Below are positions 49,371 to 58,979 of a DNA stretch of 64,000 nucleotides, piece after piece (the first letter of the stretch is position 1; every line of letters starts with the position of its first letter). The stretch lies in NCBI RefSeq assembly GCF_030254645.1, contig NZ_CP116346.1:2026001-2090000 (forward strand), given 5' to 3'. Under the pieces are notes generated by a model. It was not told the DNA's origin, did not search any database, and worked only from the letters and a program-made list of their open reading frames with translations. Origin of the DNA: Paucibacter sediminis. Lineage in GTDB: Bacteria; Pseudomonadota; Gammaproteobacteria; Burkholderiales; Burkholderiaceae_C. Made by a program: the position numbers and the translations under genes.

Positions 49371-50534
49371 ATGAGCGACGACTACCTCAGCGACCCCGAC
49401 CCCGTCAGCCCATCGGCACCGGCCGCCGTGCCCTTGCTGCCGGAGGGCGAGCGCCTGGGCGTCTGGCGCATCGTCCAGCCCCTGCAGGCCTGCGCCTCGG
49501 GCCATTGGTACAAGGCCGAGCATGCGCTGGCGATCGATGATCATGCGGCGGTGCTGGTGTTCCACCATGCCGACGATGCCAAGGCCGTGCTGCTGCGCTT
49601 CGCCGATGGCCAGGCCGACGGCGGCGAGTTCGGCCGGCCCGGCCTGATCGCCACGCTGGACAGCGGCCTCACCCCGGCCGGCCTGCCCTATCTGGTGCTC
49701 GCCTGGGTCGAGGGCCAGCCCCTGCTGCCCGCGGCCATGGACCTGCCGCTCAACAAGCGCCTGCAACTGGTGCTGGAGCTGTGCGAGCTGCTCGAGAGCG
49801 CGCATCAGCAGGGCATGGTGCTGCGCGAGCTCGATCCCAGCATGTTGTGGCTCACGCCGGCCCAGCATCTCTATCTGATGGGCCAGGGCCTGGTGTCGCA
49901 GTTCGATGCCGCCGACAACCTGGACGCGCCTTTCTGCAGCGCGGCCCGGCCCTTCGTGGCGCCCGAGCTGGCCGCTGGCCTGCCGCCCAGCGATGCCAGC
50001 GAGGCCTTTGCGGTGGGCATGCTGCTGTGCCTGCTGGTGAACGGCCGCCTGCCCAAGCAGGAAACGCAGAACGCCCCGGTGCGCTCGCTCGCCACCTGGC
50101 TGTCGCTCACCGGTGCGCAGCGCTACAGCCTGGATGCGCTCCTGCACAAGGCGGTGGCCGAGTCGCTGGCGCAGCGCCACGCATCGCCGCAGGCACTGGC
50201 CCGCGACATCCAGGCCTGGATGGCCGGCGAGAGCCATTCCGCGCTGGCCCACACGCCCGTGCCCACCCTGCTGCCCGAGGCCGAGCCCATGCCCAGCGCG
50301 CCGAGCCGGCGGCGCAGGCCGCGGCCCTGGACCCGGTGGCTGGTGGTGCTGGCGGCGATCAGCCTGTGCGCCTCGCTGGCCTGGCTGGCCTATCAGCATC
50401 GGCGTGCCAAGCCCGAGCTGCCGCCGCCCGCCTCCAGCGCCAGCGCCGAGGTCTGGCGCGATCTGCAGGAGCGCGCGCAGCCCCGCCTGCTGAGCGCCTT
50501 GCCGGCCTCGGCGGCACAGCCGTCGCACGACTGA
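49371..50534 (+). CDS. Membrane-anchored protein kinase-like pseudokinase
   Basis: 387 residues. Residues about 28-285 follow the Ser/Thr kinase fold, with a hinge-like YLVLAWVEGQPL and a retained APE (Ala197-Pro-Glu199). Catalytic positions are lost: the HRDxKPxN loop reads LRELDPSM (151-158) and DFG reads GQG (171-173); the beta-3 lysine is also absent (VLVFHH). A basic stretch (313-319) leads to one membrane helix (about 322-341) and a short C-terminal tail. Likely a scaffold or sensor, not a kinase. No phosphatase or partner kinase lies beside it. Confidence 0.75.
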   Translation: MSDDYLSDPDPVSPSAPAAVPLLPEGERLGVWRIVQPLQACASGHWYKAEHALAIDDHAAVLVFHHADDAKAVLLRFADGQADGGEFGRPGLIATLDSGLTPAGLPYLVLAWVEGQPLLPAAMDLPLNKRLQLVLELCELLESAHQQGMVLRELDPSMLWLTPAQHLYLMGQGLVSQFDAADNLDAPFCSAARPFVAPELAAGLPPSDASEAFAVGMLLCLLVNGRLPKQETQNAPVRSLATWLSLTGAQRYSLDALLHKAVAESLAQRHASPQALARDIQAWMAGESHSALAHTPVPTLLPEAEPMPSAPSRRRRPRPWTRWLVVLAAISLCASLAWLAYQHRRAKPELPPPASSASAEVWRDLQERAQPRLLSALPASAAQPSHD

Positions 50535-50538
50535 GCGC

Positions 50539-52062
50539 TCAGGCCTCCTGCGCGCCGGGCCTGCCGGCCTCCACCGCAAAGCGCGCCTGCACGCGCATCT
50601 CGCTGGCCGCGTCCCAGGGCTGCAGCACGCTGCGCAGCTCGGCCTCGAGGCGCCCGGGCGTGAGCTGGAACAGCATGTAGCCGCGCTCGTCGCTGCGACC
50701 GAGCCGGATATGCGGGTTCTGCGCCAGCGCCCGCTGCACGCGCTCGTTGAGCAGGCCCTGGCTGCTGATCGAGGTGCCGCAGAACTCGCTGGCCAGCACC
50801 GGCGCCTTGGGATTGTCGAAATCCAGCTTCAGATCGGCCACGTAGTTGGCGTGCACGTCGCCGCCCAGCACCACCGGGTTGCGCGCCCCGGCCGCCAGCA
50901 TGCCCTGCAGCAGGCGCTGGCGCGCGGCGGGATAGCCGTCCCAGCCATCGGTCCAGTAGCTCGGCTTGGCCGCCGTGCCCCAGTTCATGCGCGTCATCAG
51001 GGTTTGCTGGCCCAGCAGGTTCCAGGGGCGCTCGGCGTCCCAGCTGCGCGCCAGCCATTGCTCCTGGGCGGCGCCCAGCAGCGTGCGGCCGGGGGCCAGC
51101 AAGCTCGGGCAATCCGCCAGCGCCACTGTGTTGGAGCCGCCACGGCCGGGCTTGGGGCAGGCCTGCGGGTCGCGCCACTGCCGATCGTCCAGGGTGATGA
51201 GGCGCGCCAGCCGGCCCCAGTCGAGCTGGTCGACGATGCGCAGCTCGGTGTCCTGCGGCCGCAGCGCCTTGGGGAAGGGCTGGTGTTCCCAGTAGGCCTT
51301 GGTGGCGTCGGCACGGCGCCGCGTGAAGCCGGGGTCCAGGGTCTGCGACTGGCCGGCGGCATAGTCGTTCTCGATCTCGTGGTCGTCCCAGGTCAGCATC
51401 CAGGGCGCGCGCGCATGCATGGCCTGCAGCGCCGGGTCGGACTTGTACTGGGCGTAGCGGGCGCGGTAATCGGCCAGCGTGCGGCAGGGCCCGCCGGCAT
51501 GGCGGCGCGGCGCATTGCTGGTGAGCGGGCTGGCGTATTCGTAGATGTAGTCGCCCAGGAACAGCACCAGGTCCAGCTCCTGCCCGGCCATGTCGCGCCA
51601 GGCGGCGTATGCGCCATGGTCCCAGCGCTGGCAGGAGGCGATCGCGAAACGCAGCGAGGCCACCGCCGCATCGGCCGCCGGCGCGGTGCGCGTGCGCCCC
51701 ACCGGGCTGCGCGTGCCCAGCGCGCTGAAGCGATACCAATACCAGCGGTCGGGCTTGAGCCCCTGCGGTTCGGCATGCACGCTGTGCGCATCCTCCGCCA
51801 GGGCGGTCTCGCTGCCGCGCGCGGCGATGCGGGCGAAGGCCTCGTCCTCGGCCAGCTCCCATTGCACCGGCACGCTGGCCGGCAGATCCTCGCCCATCAG
51901 CCGCGTCCACAGCACCAGCCGCTCCGGGCGCGGGCAGCCGGAGGCGATGCCGAGCGCAAAGCGCTGCCCGGCCTCGGCCGCGCCGGCATGGCGGATGACC
52001 AGCGGTGCGCTGCCGGCGGCAAGAGCGGCGGCAAGATAGCGGCGGCGGCTGGGATCGTGCAT
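50539..52062 (-). CDS. phoD: Alkaline phosphatase D family protein
   Basis: 507 residues. A Tat-type start (PSRRRYLAAALAAGSAP) precedes the PhoD N-terminal domain (FALGIASGCPRPERLVLWTRL) and the metallophosphatase domain with FLGDYIYEY, WDDHEIENDYA and LGGDVHANYVADL. These calcium/iron phosphodiesterases release phosphate from esters outside the cytoplasm. Start at 52062 gives the signal; the frame is open further upstream without support. Convergent with the pseudokinase. Confidence 0.92.
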   Translation of the reverse strand: MHDPSRRRYLAAALAAGSAPLVIRHAGAAEAGQRFALGIASGCPRPERLVLWTRLMGEDLPASVPVQWELAEDEAFARIAARGSETALAEDAHSVHAEPQGLKPDRWYWYRFSALGTRSPVGRTRTAPAADAAVASLRFAIASCQRWDHGAYAAWRDMAGQELDLVLFLGDYIYEYASPLTSNAPRRHAGGPCRTLADYRARYAQYKSDPALQAMHARAPWMLTWDDHEIENDYAAGQSQTLDPGFTRRRADATKAYWEHQPFPKALRPQDTELRIVDQLDWGRLARLITLDDRQWRDPQACPKPGRGGSNTVALADCPSLLAPGRTLLGAAQEQWLARSWDAERPWNLLGQQTLMTRMNWGTAAKPSYWTDGWDGYPAARQRLLQGMLAAGARNPVVLGGDVHANYVADLKLDFDNPKAPVLASEFCGTSISSQGLLNERVQRALAQNPHIRLGRSDERGYMLFQLTPGRLEAELRSVLQPWDAASEMRVQARFAVEAGRPGAQEA

Positions 52063-52180
52063 GAGCTTCTCGCTGGCGGGCAGAGTCGGCGCATCATAGG
52101 GGCCGCGGGCAGGCTGCAAGCCCCGCCCGATATGATGCGCGGCCCGCGCACCGCCTAGATTTCCCTTTCCCGTTCCCGCC

Positions 52181-54241
52181 ATGGCCGAAACCCTCAATCC
52201 CGCCCAGCTCGAGGCGGTGCACCATCTGCACGGCCCCTGCCTGGTGGTGGCCGGCGCCGGTTCGGGCAAGACGCGCGTCATCACCACCAAGATCGCGCGC
52301 CTGCTGCAGGCCGGCTACCAGGCCAAGAACATCGCCGCCATCACCTTCACCAACAAGGCGGCGCAGGAAATGCGCGAGCGCGCCAAGCAGCTGGTGGGCG
52401 CACGCGCCGCCAAGGACCTGGCGATCTCCACCTTCCACAGCCTGGGCGTGCGGCTGTTGCGCGCCGAGGGCACGCGGGTGGGCCTGAAGGAGCAGTTCTC
52501 CATCCTCGACAGCGACGATGTGCTGGGCGTGCTGCGCGATGCCGGCGGCACCACCGACGCCAACAAGGCGCGTTCCTGGCAATGGACCATCTCGCTGTGG
52601 AAGAACATGGGCCTGAACGCGGAGCAGGCGATGAAGGCCGCCAAGGACGAGAACGAGCGCGTCGCCGCGGTGGTGATGGGCCGCTACCAGGAGCGCCTGG
52701 CGGCCTACCAGGCGGTGGACTTCGACGACCTCATCAGCCTGCCGCTCAAGCTGCTCAGCGAGGACGCCGAGGCGCGCGGCAAGTGGCAGGATCAGCTGCG
52801 CTATGTGCTGGTGGACGAGTACCAGGACACCAACGCGGTGCAGTACGACCTGCTCAAGCAGCTGGTGGGCGAGCGTGCCATGTTTACCGCGGTGGGCGAC
52901 GACGACCAGAGCATCTACGGCTGGCGCGGCGCCACCATCGAGAACCTGAAGCGCCTGCCGCTGGACTTCCCGCAGCTCAAGGTGATCCCGCTGGAGCAGA
53001 ACTACCGCTCCACCGGCAACATCCTGCGCGCCGCCAACAACGTCATCGCCGTCAACCCCAAGCTGTTCGAGAAGAAGCTCTGGAGCGAGTTCGGCGACGG
53101 CGAGCCGGTGGCGCTGCTGGAGGCCGATGGCGAGGAGCATGAGGCCGAGCGCGCGGTGGCGCGCATCCAGGCGATCCGCGCCAATCTGGGCGCGGCGGTC
53201 AAGTTCGCCGACTTCGCCATCCTCTACCGCGCCAACCACCAGGCGCGCATCTTCGAGCAGGCGCTGCGCCGCGCCGAGATCCCCTACAAGGTCAGCGGCG
53301 GCCAGAGCTTCTTCGACAAGAGCGAGATCAAGGACCTGTGCGCCTGGCTGCGCCTGCTCGTGAACCAGGACGACGACCCCGCCTTCCTGCGCGCCATCAC
53401 CACGCCCAAGCGCGGCATCGGCCACCAGACGCTGGGCTCGCTGAGCCAGTTCGCCGGCAAGTGGAAGGTCAGCATGTACGAGGCGCTGTTCTCCGACTCG
53501 CTCATCACCGTGCTGAGCAAGAAGGCGATCGGCTCGCTGCACGAGTTCGGCCGCTACATCAACGACCTCGAGTACAAGGCGCGCCACACCGAGGGCGGCG
53601 AGGACGCCAAGGCGCTCTTCATGGAGTGGCTCAAGGACATCGGCTACGAGCAGCATCTCTACGACAACGAAGAGAACGAGAAGGCCGCGGCGGCGCGCTG
53701 GAACAATGTGCTGGACTTCGTCGACTGGGTGGCCAAGCGCTGCGGCGGCCACATCACCCAGGACGGCGGCAGCAGCTTCGAAGAGCCCAAGCAGACCGTG
53801 CTGCAGGTGGCGCAGACCATCAGCGTGATCCTCTCGCTGGCCGAGCGCGGCGACGAGCAGGACCAGGTCGTGCTCACCACCCTGCATGCGTCCAAGGGCC
53901 TGGAATGGCCGCATGTGTTCCTGGCCGGCGTCAACGAGGGGCTCTTGCCCTTCAAGGCCGACGAGGAGGAGATGACCGCGCAGCGCCTCGAGGAAGAACG
54001 CCGCCTGATGTATGTGGGCATCACCCGCGCGCGCACCACGCTGGCGGTGAGCACGCTGCGCCGGCGCAAGAAGGCGCGCGAGCTGGTGATGGGCATCCCC
54101 AGCCGTTTCATCGCCGAGATGAAGCTGCACGAAAGCGGCATCAAGGAAGACCCGCGCGAGAAACTAAAACGCTTACGTGAATCTTTTGCCGCCAAGGGCG
54201 CCGCCAGCAATGCGGCGCAGCAGGAACAAAATCGCGGCTGA
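52181..54241 (+). CDS. rep: UvrD/Rep family DNA helicase, Rep-like
   Basis: 686 residues. Superfamily 1 motifs: AGAGSGKTRVITTKIARLL (Ia), VDEYQDTN (II), VGDDDQSIYGWRGA (III), LEQNYRST (IV), LTTLHASKGLEWPHVF (V) and EERRLMYVGITRA (VI). Length and the short C-terminus fit Rep rather than UvrD. It helps forks pass protein blocks. Divergent from phoD. Confidence 0.93.
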   Translation: MAETLNPAQLEAVHHLHGPCLVVAGAGSGKTRVITTKIARLLQAGYQAKNIAAITFTNKAAQEMRERAKQLVGARAAKDLAISTFHSLGVRLLRAEGTRVGLKEQFSILDSDDVLGVLRDAGGTTDANKARSWQWTISLWKNMGLNAEQAMKAAKDENERVAAVVMGRYQERLAAYQAVDFDDLISLPLKLLSEDAEARGKWQDQLRYVLVDEYQDTNAVQYDLLKQLVGERAMFTAVGDDDQSIYGWRGATIENLKRLPLDFPQLKVIPLEQNYRSTGNILRAANNVIAVNPKLFEKKLWSEFGDGEPVALLEADGEEHEAERAVARIQAIRANLGAAVKFADFAILYRANHQARIFEQALRRAEIPYKVSGGQSFFDKSEIKDLCAWLRLLVNQDDDPAFLRAITTPKRGIGHQTLGSLSQFAGKWKVSMYEALFSDSLITVLSKKAIGSLHEFGRYINDLEYKARHTEGGEDAKALFMEWLKDIGYEQHLYDNEENEKAAAARWNNVLDFVDWVAKRCGGHITQDGGSSFEEPKQTVLQVAQTISVILSLAERGDEQDQVVLTTLHASKGLEWPHVFLAGVNEGLLPFKADEEEMTAQRLEEERRLMYVGITRARTTLAVSTLRRRKKARELVMGIPSRFIAEMKLHESGIKEDPREKLKRLRESFAAKGAASNAAQQEQNRG

Positions 54242-54325
54242 GCACGCTTCGCGTGTGACATTCCGTAGCGCAGGCCGTAGAGTAGTTGCTCAGCTGCCAA
54301 GGGTCCGCTGAGGCCCAAAAAATCA

Positions 54326-56287
54326 ATGAGACATGCTCTCCTGGGGCTGCTGCGTTTGGGATCGCTGGCCTTGCTGGCGAACACTGCCCAGGCCGCGGCG
54401 GACGACGAAGCCGCACTCGAAAGCCTGTTACGCCAAGAGGTGCTCGGACCCTCGCGATTTGCCCAGAGCCTGCTCGATGCGCCGGCCGCGGTGAGCGTGT
54501 TCGGGCGCCAGGAGGCGGCGCAGCTGGGCCATGTCACGGTGGCCGACATGCTGGAGCGCCTGCCCGGCATCTATCTGAGCAGCACGCGGCAGTACTCCAG
54601 CGTGGGCGTGCGCGGCTTCAACCGGCCGGGCGATTACAACGCGCGCCTGCTGGTGGCGATCGACGGCTTTCGCGTCAACGATGCGCTCTACGACCAGGCC
54701 CTGCCCGAGTTCGAGTTCCCCCTGGTGGCCGACTGGGTCAAGCGCGTGGAGCTGGTGCATGGCCCGGGCTCCTCGGTGTACGGCGGCAATGCGCTGTTCG
54801 GCGTGGTCAACCTCGTCACCCTGGATGGCGCCGATGCGCCGGGCTGGACGCTGAAGGGCTCGCTGGGCAGCTTTGGCGAGCGCCGCGCCATGCTGCAGTA
54901 CGGCAGTGCCGAGCTGGGCGGGGGCGACCTTTTCGTGGGCCTGAACCTGCAGCATGCGCGTGGCGAGACCCTGGAGCTGCCCGAGCTGGGCCTGCCCGCC
55001 GGCAGCTTGGGCGGCCTGGACGGCCTGTCCTACAGCAGCGCCTTCCTGAAATACCGGCTGGGCGCCTGGCGCGTCTCGGCCGCTAGCATGGTGCGCAGCA
55101 AGTCCATCGCGGTGGCGCCCTATGGCACCCTGCCGGGCGCGCCGGGCACCGACTACCGCGACCAGTACCTGTATGGCGAGATCGCCTACGACGGTGCCTG
55201 GGTGAGCGATTGGCGCCGCAGCCTGCGCCTCTCGCTGGCGCGCAGCGGTTTCCATGGCCGCTATGTCTATGCCGGCGAGACCGACGACGCGCCGCTGCTC
55301 ATCAACCGCGACGAGGCGGTGGCGCGCTGGCTGGGCCTGGAGGCGCGCACGCAATGGCGCGGCTGGCTCAACCATGAGCTGGCACTGGGCGTCGATGCGC
55401 GCCTGCTGCGCCATGGCGTGCAGCGCAATTTCGACGAGCAGCCCTACCGCCTGCTGCTGGACAGCGACGAGCCGCTGCGCAGCCTGGGCCTGTTCGCGCA
55501 GGATTCCTGGCATCTCTCCGAGCAGTGGCAGCTCACCACCGGGCTGCGCTTGGACCGCGTGCAGGACCGCACGGCGCAATGGTCGCCGCGCCTGGCCCTG
55601 GTCTACCGGCCGCGCCAGGACGAGTCCATCAAGCTGATGGCCGGGCGCGCCTTCCGGCCCGCCAACCTGGCCGAGCGCTTCTATGCCGACGATGTGTCCC
55701 AGCTGGCCCACCCCGGCCTGGCGCCGGAAAAGCTCGGCACGCTGGAGCTGGCCTGGGAGCGTGCGCTGGGCGCCGACCTGGCCTTCAGCCTGAATGCCTA
55801 TGTCACGCGCATGCGCGACATGATCGAGTTCGTGCCGCTGCAGGGCGACGAGGGCCTGTCGCGCTACGAGAACCTCTCGCGCGTGCGCACCCAGGGCCTG
55901 GACCTGGGCCTGGAGCAGCGGCGTGCCTCGGGCTGGCAGTGGCGCGCCAATCTCTCGCTGGCGGACGCGCGCAACCGCGGCGAGCGCCTCAGCAACTCGC
56001 CGCGCTGGCTCTTCAAGGGGCATCTGATCGCCCCGCTGCGGCCCGACTGGACGCTCGCGACCGAGTGGCTGGCGATGGACAAGCGCCTCGGCCGCAGCGA
56101 GGTGCCGGCGCTGTACAGCCTCAACGCGGTGCTGCGCTACACCGGCTGGCGGGGGCAAGACCTGGCCCTGCGGGTGCTCAACGCCACCGATCGCGCCAAC
56201 TACGACCCCGCGCCGCCCGACACGCTGTCCACGCGCCTGCCGCGGCCGCGGCGCTCCCTGCATCTGGACTGGCAGATCCGCTTCTGA
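54326..56287 (+). CDS. TonB-dependent outer membrane receptor
   Basis: 653 residues. Signal peptide (about 1-23), plug domain with VTVADMLERLPGIYLSSTRQYSSVGVRGFNRPGDYNARLLVAIDGFRVND and VKRVELVHGPGSSVYGGNALFGVVNLVT, then a 22-strand barrel ending in RSLHLDWQIRF, the usual terminal Phe. No clear TonB box or FecA-like signalling extension was seen. The ligand is unknown. It is the first gene of a unit with yfiR and a c-di-GMP gene, 3 bases and 8 bases apart. Confidence 0.92.
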   Translation: MRHALLGLLRLGSLALLANTAQAAADDEAALESLLRQEVLGPSRFAQSLLDAPAAVSVFGRQEAAQLGHVTVADMLERLPGIYLSSTRQYSSVGVRGFNRPGDYNARLLVAIDGFRVNDALYDQALPEFEFPLVADWVKRVELVHGPGSSVYGGNALFGVVNLVTLDGADAPGWTLKGSLGSFGERRAMLQYGSAELGGGDLFVGLNLQHARGETLELPELGLPAGSLGGLDGLSYSSAFLKYRLGAWRVSAASMVRSKSIAVAPYGTLPGAPGTDYRDQYLYGEIAYDGAWVSDWRRSLRLSLARSGFHGRYVYAGETDDAPLLINRDEAVARWLGLEARTQWRGWLNHELALGVDARLLRHGVQRNFDEQPYRLLLDSDEPLRSLGLFAQDSWHLSEQWQLTTGLRLDRVQDRTAQWSPRLALVYRPRQDESIKLMAGRAFRPANLAERFYADDVSQLAHPGLAPEKLGTLELAWERALGADLAFSLNAYVTRMRDMIEFVPLQGDEGLSRYENLSRVRTQGLDLGLEQRRASGWQWRANLSLADARNRGERLSNSPRWLFKGHLIAPLRPDWTLATEWLAMDKRLGRSEVPALYSLNAVLRYTGWRGQDLALRVLNATDRANYDPAPPDTLSTRLPRPRRSLHLDWQIRF

Positions 56288-56290
56288 ACC

Positions 56291-56836
56291 ATGGGCTTGT
56301 CCGCACCGCGCCTCACCCCCCGCCGGCCGCCGCGCGGATGGGCGCTGCTGTGCGCGCAGCTGCTGGCGATGGCGGCGGCCAGCGCCCAGCCCCTGCCGCC
56401 CGAGGAGCTGAAGGCGCAGATCGTGTTCCGCAGCCTGCTGTTCGTGGAATGGCCCGGCACTGCCCTGCCGCAGGGCCAGGCCTTGCAGCTGTGCCTGGCG
56501 GATGAGGGGCCGCTGGCCACCGCGCTGGAGGGCCTGGCCGGCCGCCGCGTCAACGGCCATGCGCTGGAGCTGCGGCGCGTGCGCGGCGAGCAGCTGGGCG
56601 GCTGCCATGTCGCGCTGGTGGGTGCGGGCTTCGATGCGCCGCGCGCCGCGGTGGCCGACAAACCGGTGCTGCTGGTCACCGAGGCGCCGGCCATGCTGAG
56701 CCTGGGCGCGATGCTGAGCCTGCAGATCGAGGACGGCCGCGTGGTCTTCGACATCGGCCTGGAGTCGGCGCGCCGCGCCGGCCTGGAGATCAGCACCAAG
56801 CTGCTGCGGCTGGCCCGCTATGTGCGCAAGGCCTGA
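56291..56836 (+). CDS. YfiR family periplasmic protein (DUF4154)
   Basis: 181 residues with a signal peptide of about 33 residues after a basic start. The mature part shows the DUF4154 pattern: ELKAQIVFRSLLFVEWPG at the start, two cysteines (LQLCLADEG and GGCHVALVG) that could form a disulfide, and the C-terminal FDIGLESARRAGLEISTKLLRLAR. In Pseudomonas, YfiR represses the diguanylate cyclase YfiN from the periplasm. It stands directly before a GGDEF/EAL gene, matching that logic. Confidence 0.88.
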   Translation: MGLSAPRLTPRRPPRGWALLCAQLLAMAAASAQPLPPEELKAQIVFRSLLFVEWPGTALPQGQALQLCLADEGPLATALEGLAGRRVNGHALELRRVRGEQLGGCHVALVGAGFDAPRAAVADKPVLLVTEAPAMLSLGAMLSLQIEDGRVVFDIGLESARRAGLEISTKLLRLARYVRKA

Positions 56837-56844
56837 ACCTGACG

Positions 56845-58737
56845 ATGATCAAAAACCTCGACCTGCAGCAGTTCTTCTACCGCCAGCGCGATGCCATGCT
56901 GGCGATCGGCGCGCTGCTGACCTTTGCCCTGCTGCTCACGCTGGCGCAATACCTGGCCCTGGCCGAACGCTTCCAGGAGGATCTGCAGACCCAGGTCAAT
57001 CTGGTGGCGCGCACCGCCTCGGCCGCCATGGTGTTCGACAACCGCGACGACGCGGCCGAGATCCTGAGCGCCTTCGACGATGCGCCCGAGGTCGTCACCG
57101 CGGTGCTGTTCCGCCCCGATGGCAGCACGCTGAGCGGCTATCAGCGCGTGCGGCTGGAGCGCGGCTGGCTGGAACGCATGGCGGGTCAGCAGGAGGTCGT
57201 GGCGGCGGTGCAGGCCAACCAGACCAGCGTCGGGCGGCTGGTGGTGCAGGCGCGCCGCGACGGCATCTGGATCGACCTGCTGCGCTTCGTCGGCGTGGCC
57301 TCGGGCATGCTGGTGGCGGCGCTGGGCCTGGCCTGGCTGGCCGCGCACCGCCTGCGCGCCGATGTGCGCGAGGCGCAGCGCCGCACCCGCTACCTGGCGC
57401 TCAACGACGCCCTCACCGACCTGCCCAACCGCGAGGCCTTCCGGCTTGCGCTGGAGCGCGCGGTGCAGCGCGGCCCGCGCCATGGGCAGGGCCTGGCCCT
57501 GCTGGTGATCGACCTCGACAACTTCAAGCAGATCAACGACAACGACGGCCATGCCTGCGGCGATCTGGTGCTTCAGACGGTGGCGCAGCGCCTGCGCAGC
57601 CTGGCACGCTCGGGCGATACCGTGGCGCGCCTGGCGAGCGACGAGTTCGCGATGCTGATGGAGGCGCCGGTGGACGAGGAGCAGGCGCGCCGCATGGCCG
57701 GCCAGGTGCTCGCCCTGCTGCCGCAGCCGGTGGGCGACCGCGACAACTGGCTGCGCGTCAGCGCCTCGGTGGGGCTGGCCCTGGTGCCGCGCGATGCCGG
57801 CAATGCCACCGAGGCGATGCAATGCGCCGATGCCGCGATGGTGCATGCCAAGCGCCAGGGCAAGGATGGCTATCAGCTCTACTCGCCCGAGTTCGGCGAG
57901 GGCGAGCGCGCGCGCCTGCGCCTGGAGCAGGACCTGCGCGAGGCCTTGCAGGCGGGCACGCTGGAGCTGGCCTATCAGCCACTGTTCGATGCCCAGGGCC
58001 GGCTGCTCAGCTTCGAGGGCCTGTCGCGCTGGCAGCATGCGCAGCGCGGCTGGGTCTCGCCGGCCGAGTTCATCCCGGTGGCCGAGGCCTCGGGCCTGAT
58101 CGTCGAGCTGGGCCTGCATGCGTTGCGCGTGCTGCGCCGCGATCTCGACGCCATGCACGCCGCCGGCCTGAACTGCCCGCCGGTGGCGATCAATCTGTCC
58201 TCGCGCCAATGCCGGCGCGCCCAGCAGCGCGAGCGCTTTCTGGGCCTGCTCGGCGAGCTGGGCCTGGGGCCGGCCAGCCTCGAGTTCGAGCTCACCGAGT
58301 CCTCGGTGTTCGAGGATCTGGACAAGCCCGACTCCATCGTGCTGGCCCTGCAGAGTCAGGGTTATGTGCTGGCGATCGACGACTTCGGCACCGGCTACAG
58401 CTCGCTGGCCTATCTGCGCCGCATGCGCTGCCGCAAGCTCAAGATCGACCGGCTGTTCGTCAACGGCCTGGCGGGCAGCCCGGACGGCCGCATGCTGGTG
58501 GAGTCCATCATCCGCGTCGCCCATTCGATGCACATGCTGGTGGTGGCCGAGGGCGTGGAGATGGAGGCCGACCGCGACTGCCTGGTGCAGATGGGTTGCG
58601 ACCAGTTCCAGGGCTTCGGCCTCTCGCGCCCGCTCAATCCGGCGCAGCTGCACGAGCTGCTGCGGCGCCATGCGCAGGGCGAGCTGGTGCGGGTGCAGCC
58701 CTGGCAGGCCTGGTACGGCGAGCGGCCGCAGGGCTGA
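56845..58737 (+). CDS. Membrane GGDEF/EAL protein, YfiN-like sensor
   Basis: 630 residues. Two membrane helices (about 18-40 and 146-168) flank a periplasmic sensor of the CHASE8 type (DLQTQVNLVARTASAAMVFDNRDDAAEIL), followed by a HAMP-like linker, GGDEF (about 185-345) and EAL (about 360-610). The cyclase motif reads ASDEF (264-268) in place of GGDEF, while DLDNFKQINDNDGH is kept. The EAL motif reads EGL (391-393), with NLSSR, ELTES, DDFGTGYSS, KIDRLFV and the QGFGLSRP end intact. So phosphodiesterase activity is plausible and cyclase activity doubtful. YfiR probably holds the periplasmic domain. Confidence 0.9.
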   Translation: MIKNLDLQQFFYRQRDAMLAIGALLTFALLLTLAQYLALAERFQEDLQTQVNLVARTASAAMVFDNRDDAAEILSAFDDAPEVVTAVLFRPDGSTLSGYQRVRLERGWLERMAGQQEVVAAVQANQTSVGRLVVQARRDGIWIDLLRFVGVASGMLVAALGLAWLAAHRLRADVREAQRRTRYLALNDALTDLPNREAFRLALERAVQRGPRHGQGLALLVIDLDNFKQINDNDGHACGDLVLQTVAQRLRSLARSGDTVARLASDEFAMLMEAPVDEEQARRMAGQVLALLPQPVGDRDNWLRVSASVGLALVPRDAGNATEAMQCADAAMVHAKRQGKDGYQLYSPEFGEGERARLRLEQDLREALQAGTLELAYQPLFDAQGRLLSFEGLSRWQHAQRGWVSPAEFIPVAEASGLIVELGLHALRVLRRDLDAMHAAGLNCPPVAINLSSRQCRRAQQRERFLGLLGELGLGPASLEFELTESSVFEDLDKPDSIVLALQSQGYVLAIDDFGTGYSSLAYLRRMRCRKLKIDRLFVNGLAGSPDGRMLVESIIRVAHSMHMLVVAEGVEMEADRDCLVQMGCDQFQGFGLSRPLNPAQLHELLRRHAQGELVRVQPWQAWYGERPQG

Positions 58738-58742
58738 ACAGA

Positions 58743-58955
58743 CTAATCCGTTCCGGGTTCGCGCCTTGCGGGCGGGCGCCCGCGCGGGATGCTCTGCGAT
58801 GCCGGCTTGATGCCGCGCCTGGCCAGCGCGTCGCGCAGCAGGTACTCGATCTGCGCGTTCGCCGAACGCAGCTCCTGGGCGGCCAGGCGCTCGATCTCGG
58901 CCCATAGCGCCGGATCGAGGCGCAGCGCAAAGCTCTTCTTGTCGGGGCTGGCCAT
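58743..58955 (-). CDS. Arc/ribbon-helix-helix DNA-binding protein
   Basis: 70 residues: SFALRLDPALWAEIERLAAQELRSANAQIEYLLRDALARRG is the ribbon strand and two helices, with a basic Pro/Arg tail. It would dimerise and bind DNA. It is last in the ABC-M1-SPFH run and 24 bases after SPFH; the palindromes before SPFH are candidate sites. No toxin gene is adjacent, so a toxin-antitoxin role is not favoured. Confidence 0.8.
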   Translation of the reverse strand: MASPDKKSFALRLDPALWAEIERLAAQELRSANAQIEYLLRDALARRGIKPASQSIPRGRPPARREPGTD

Positions 58956-58979
58956 GCGGGATGGGTGGCGAGGCGCCTA

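Noticed and set aside
58743-58955. RHH gene as an antitoxin
   Set aside because: No toxin-like gene is next to it; it follows the SPFH gene instead.
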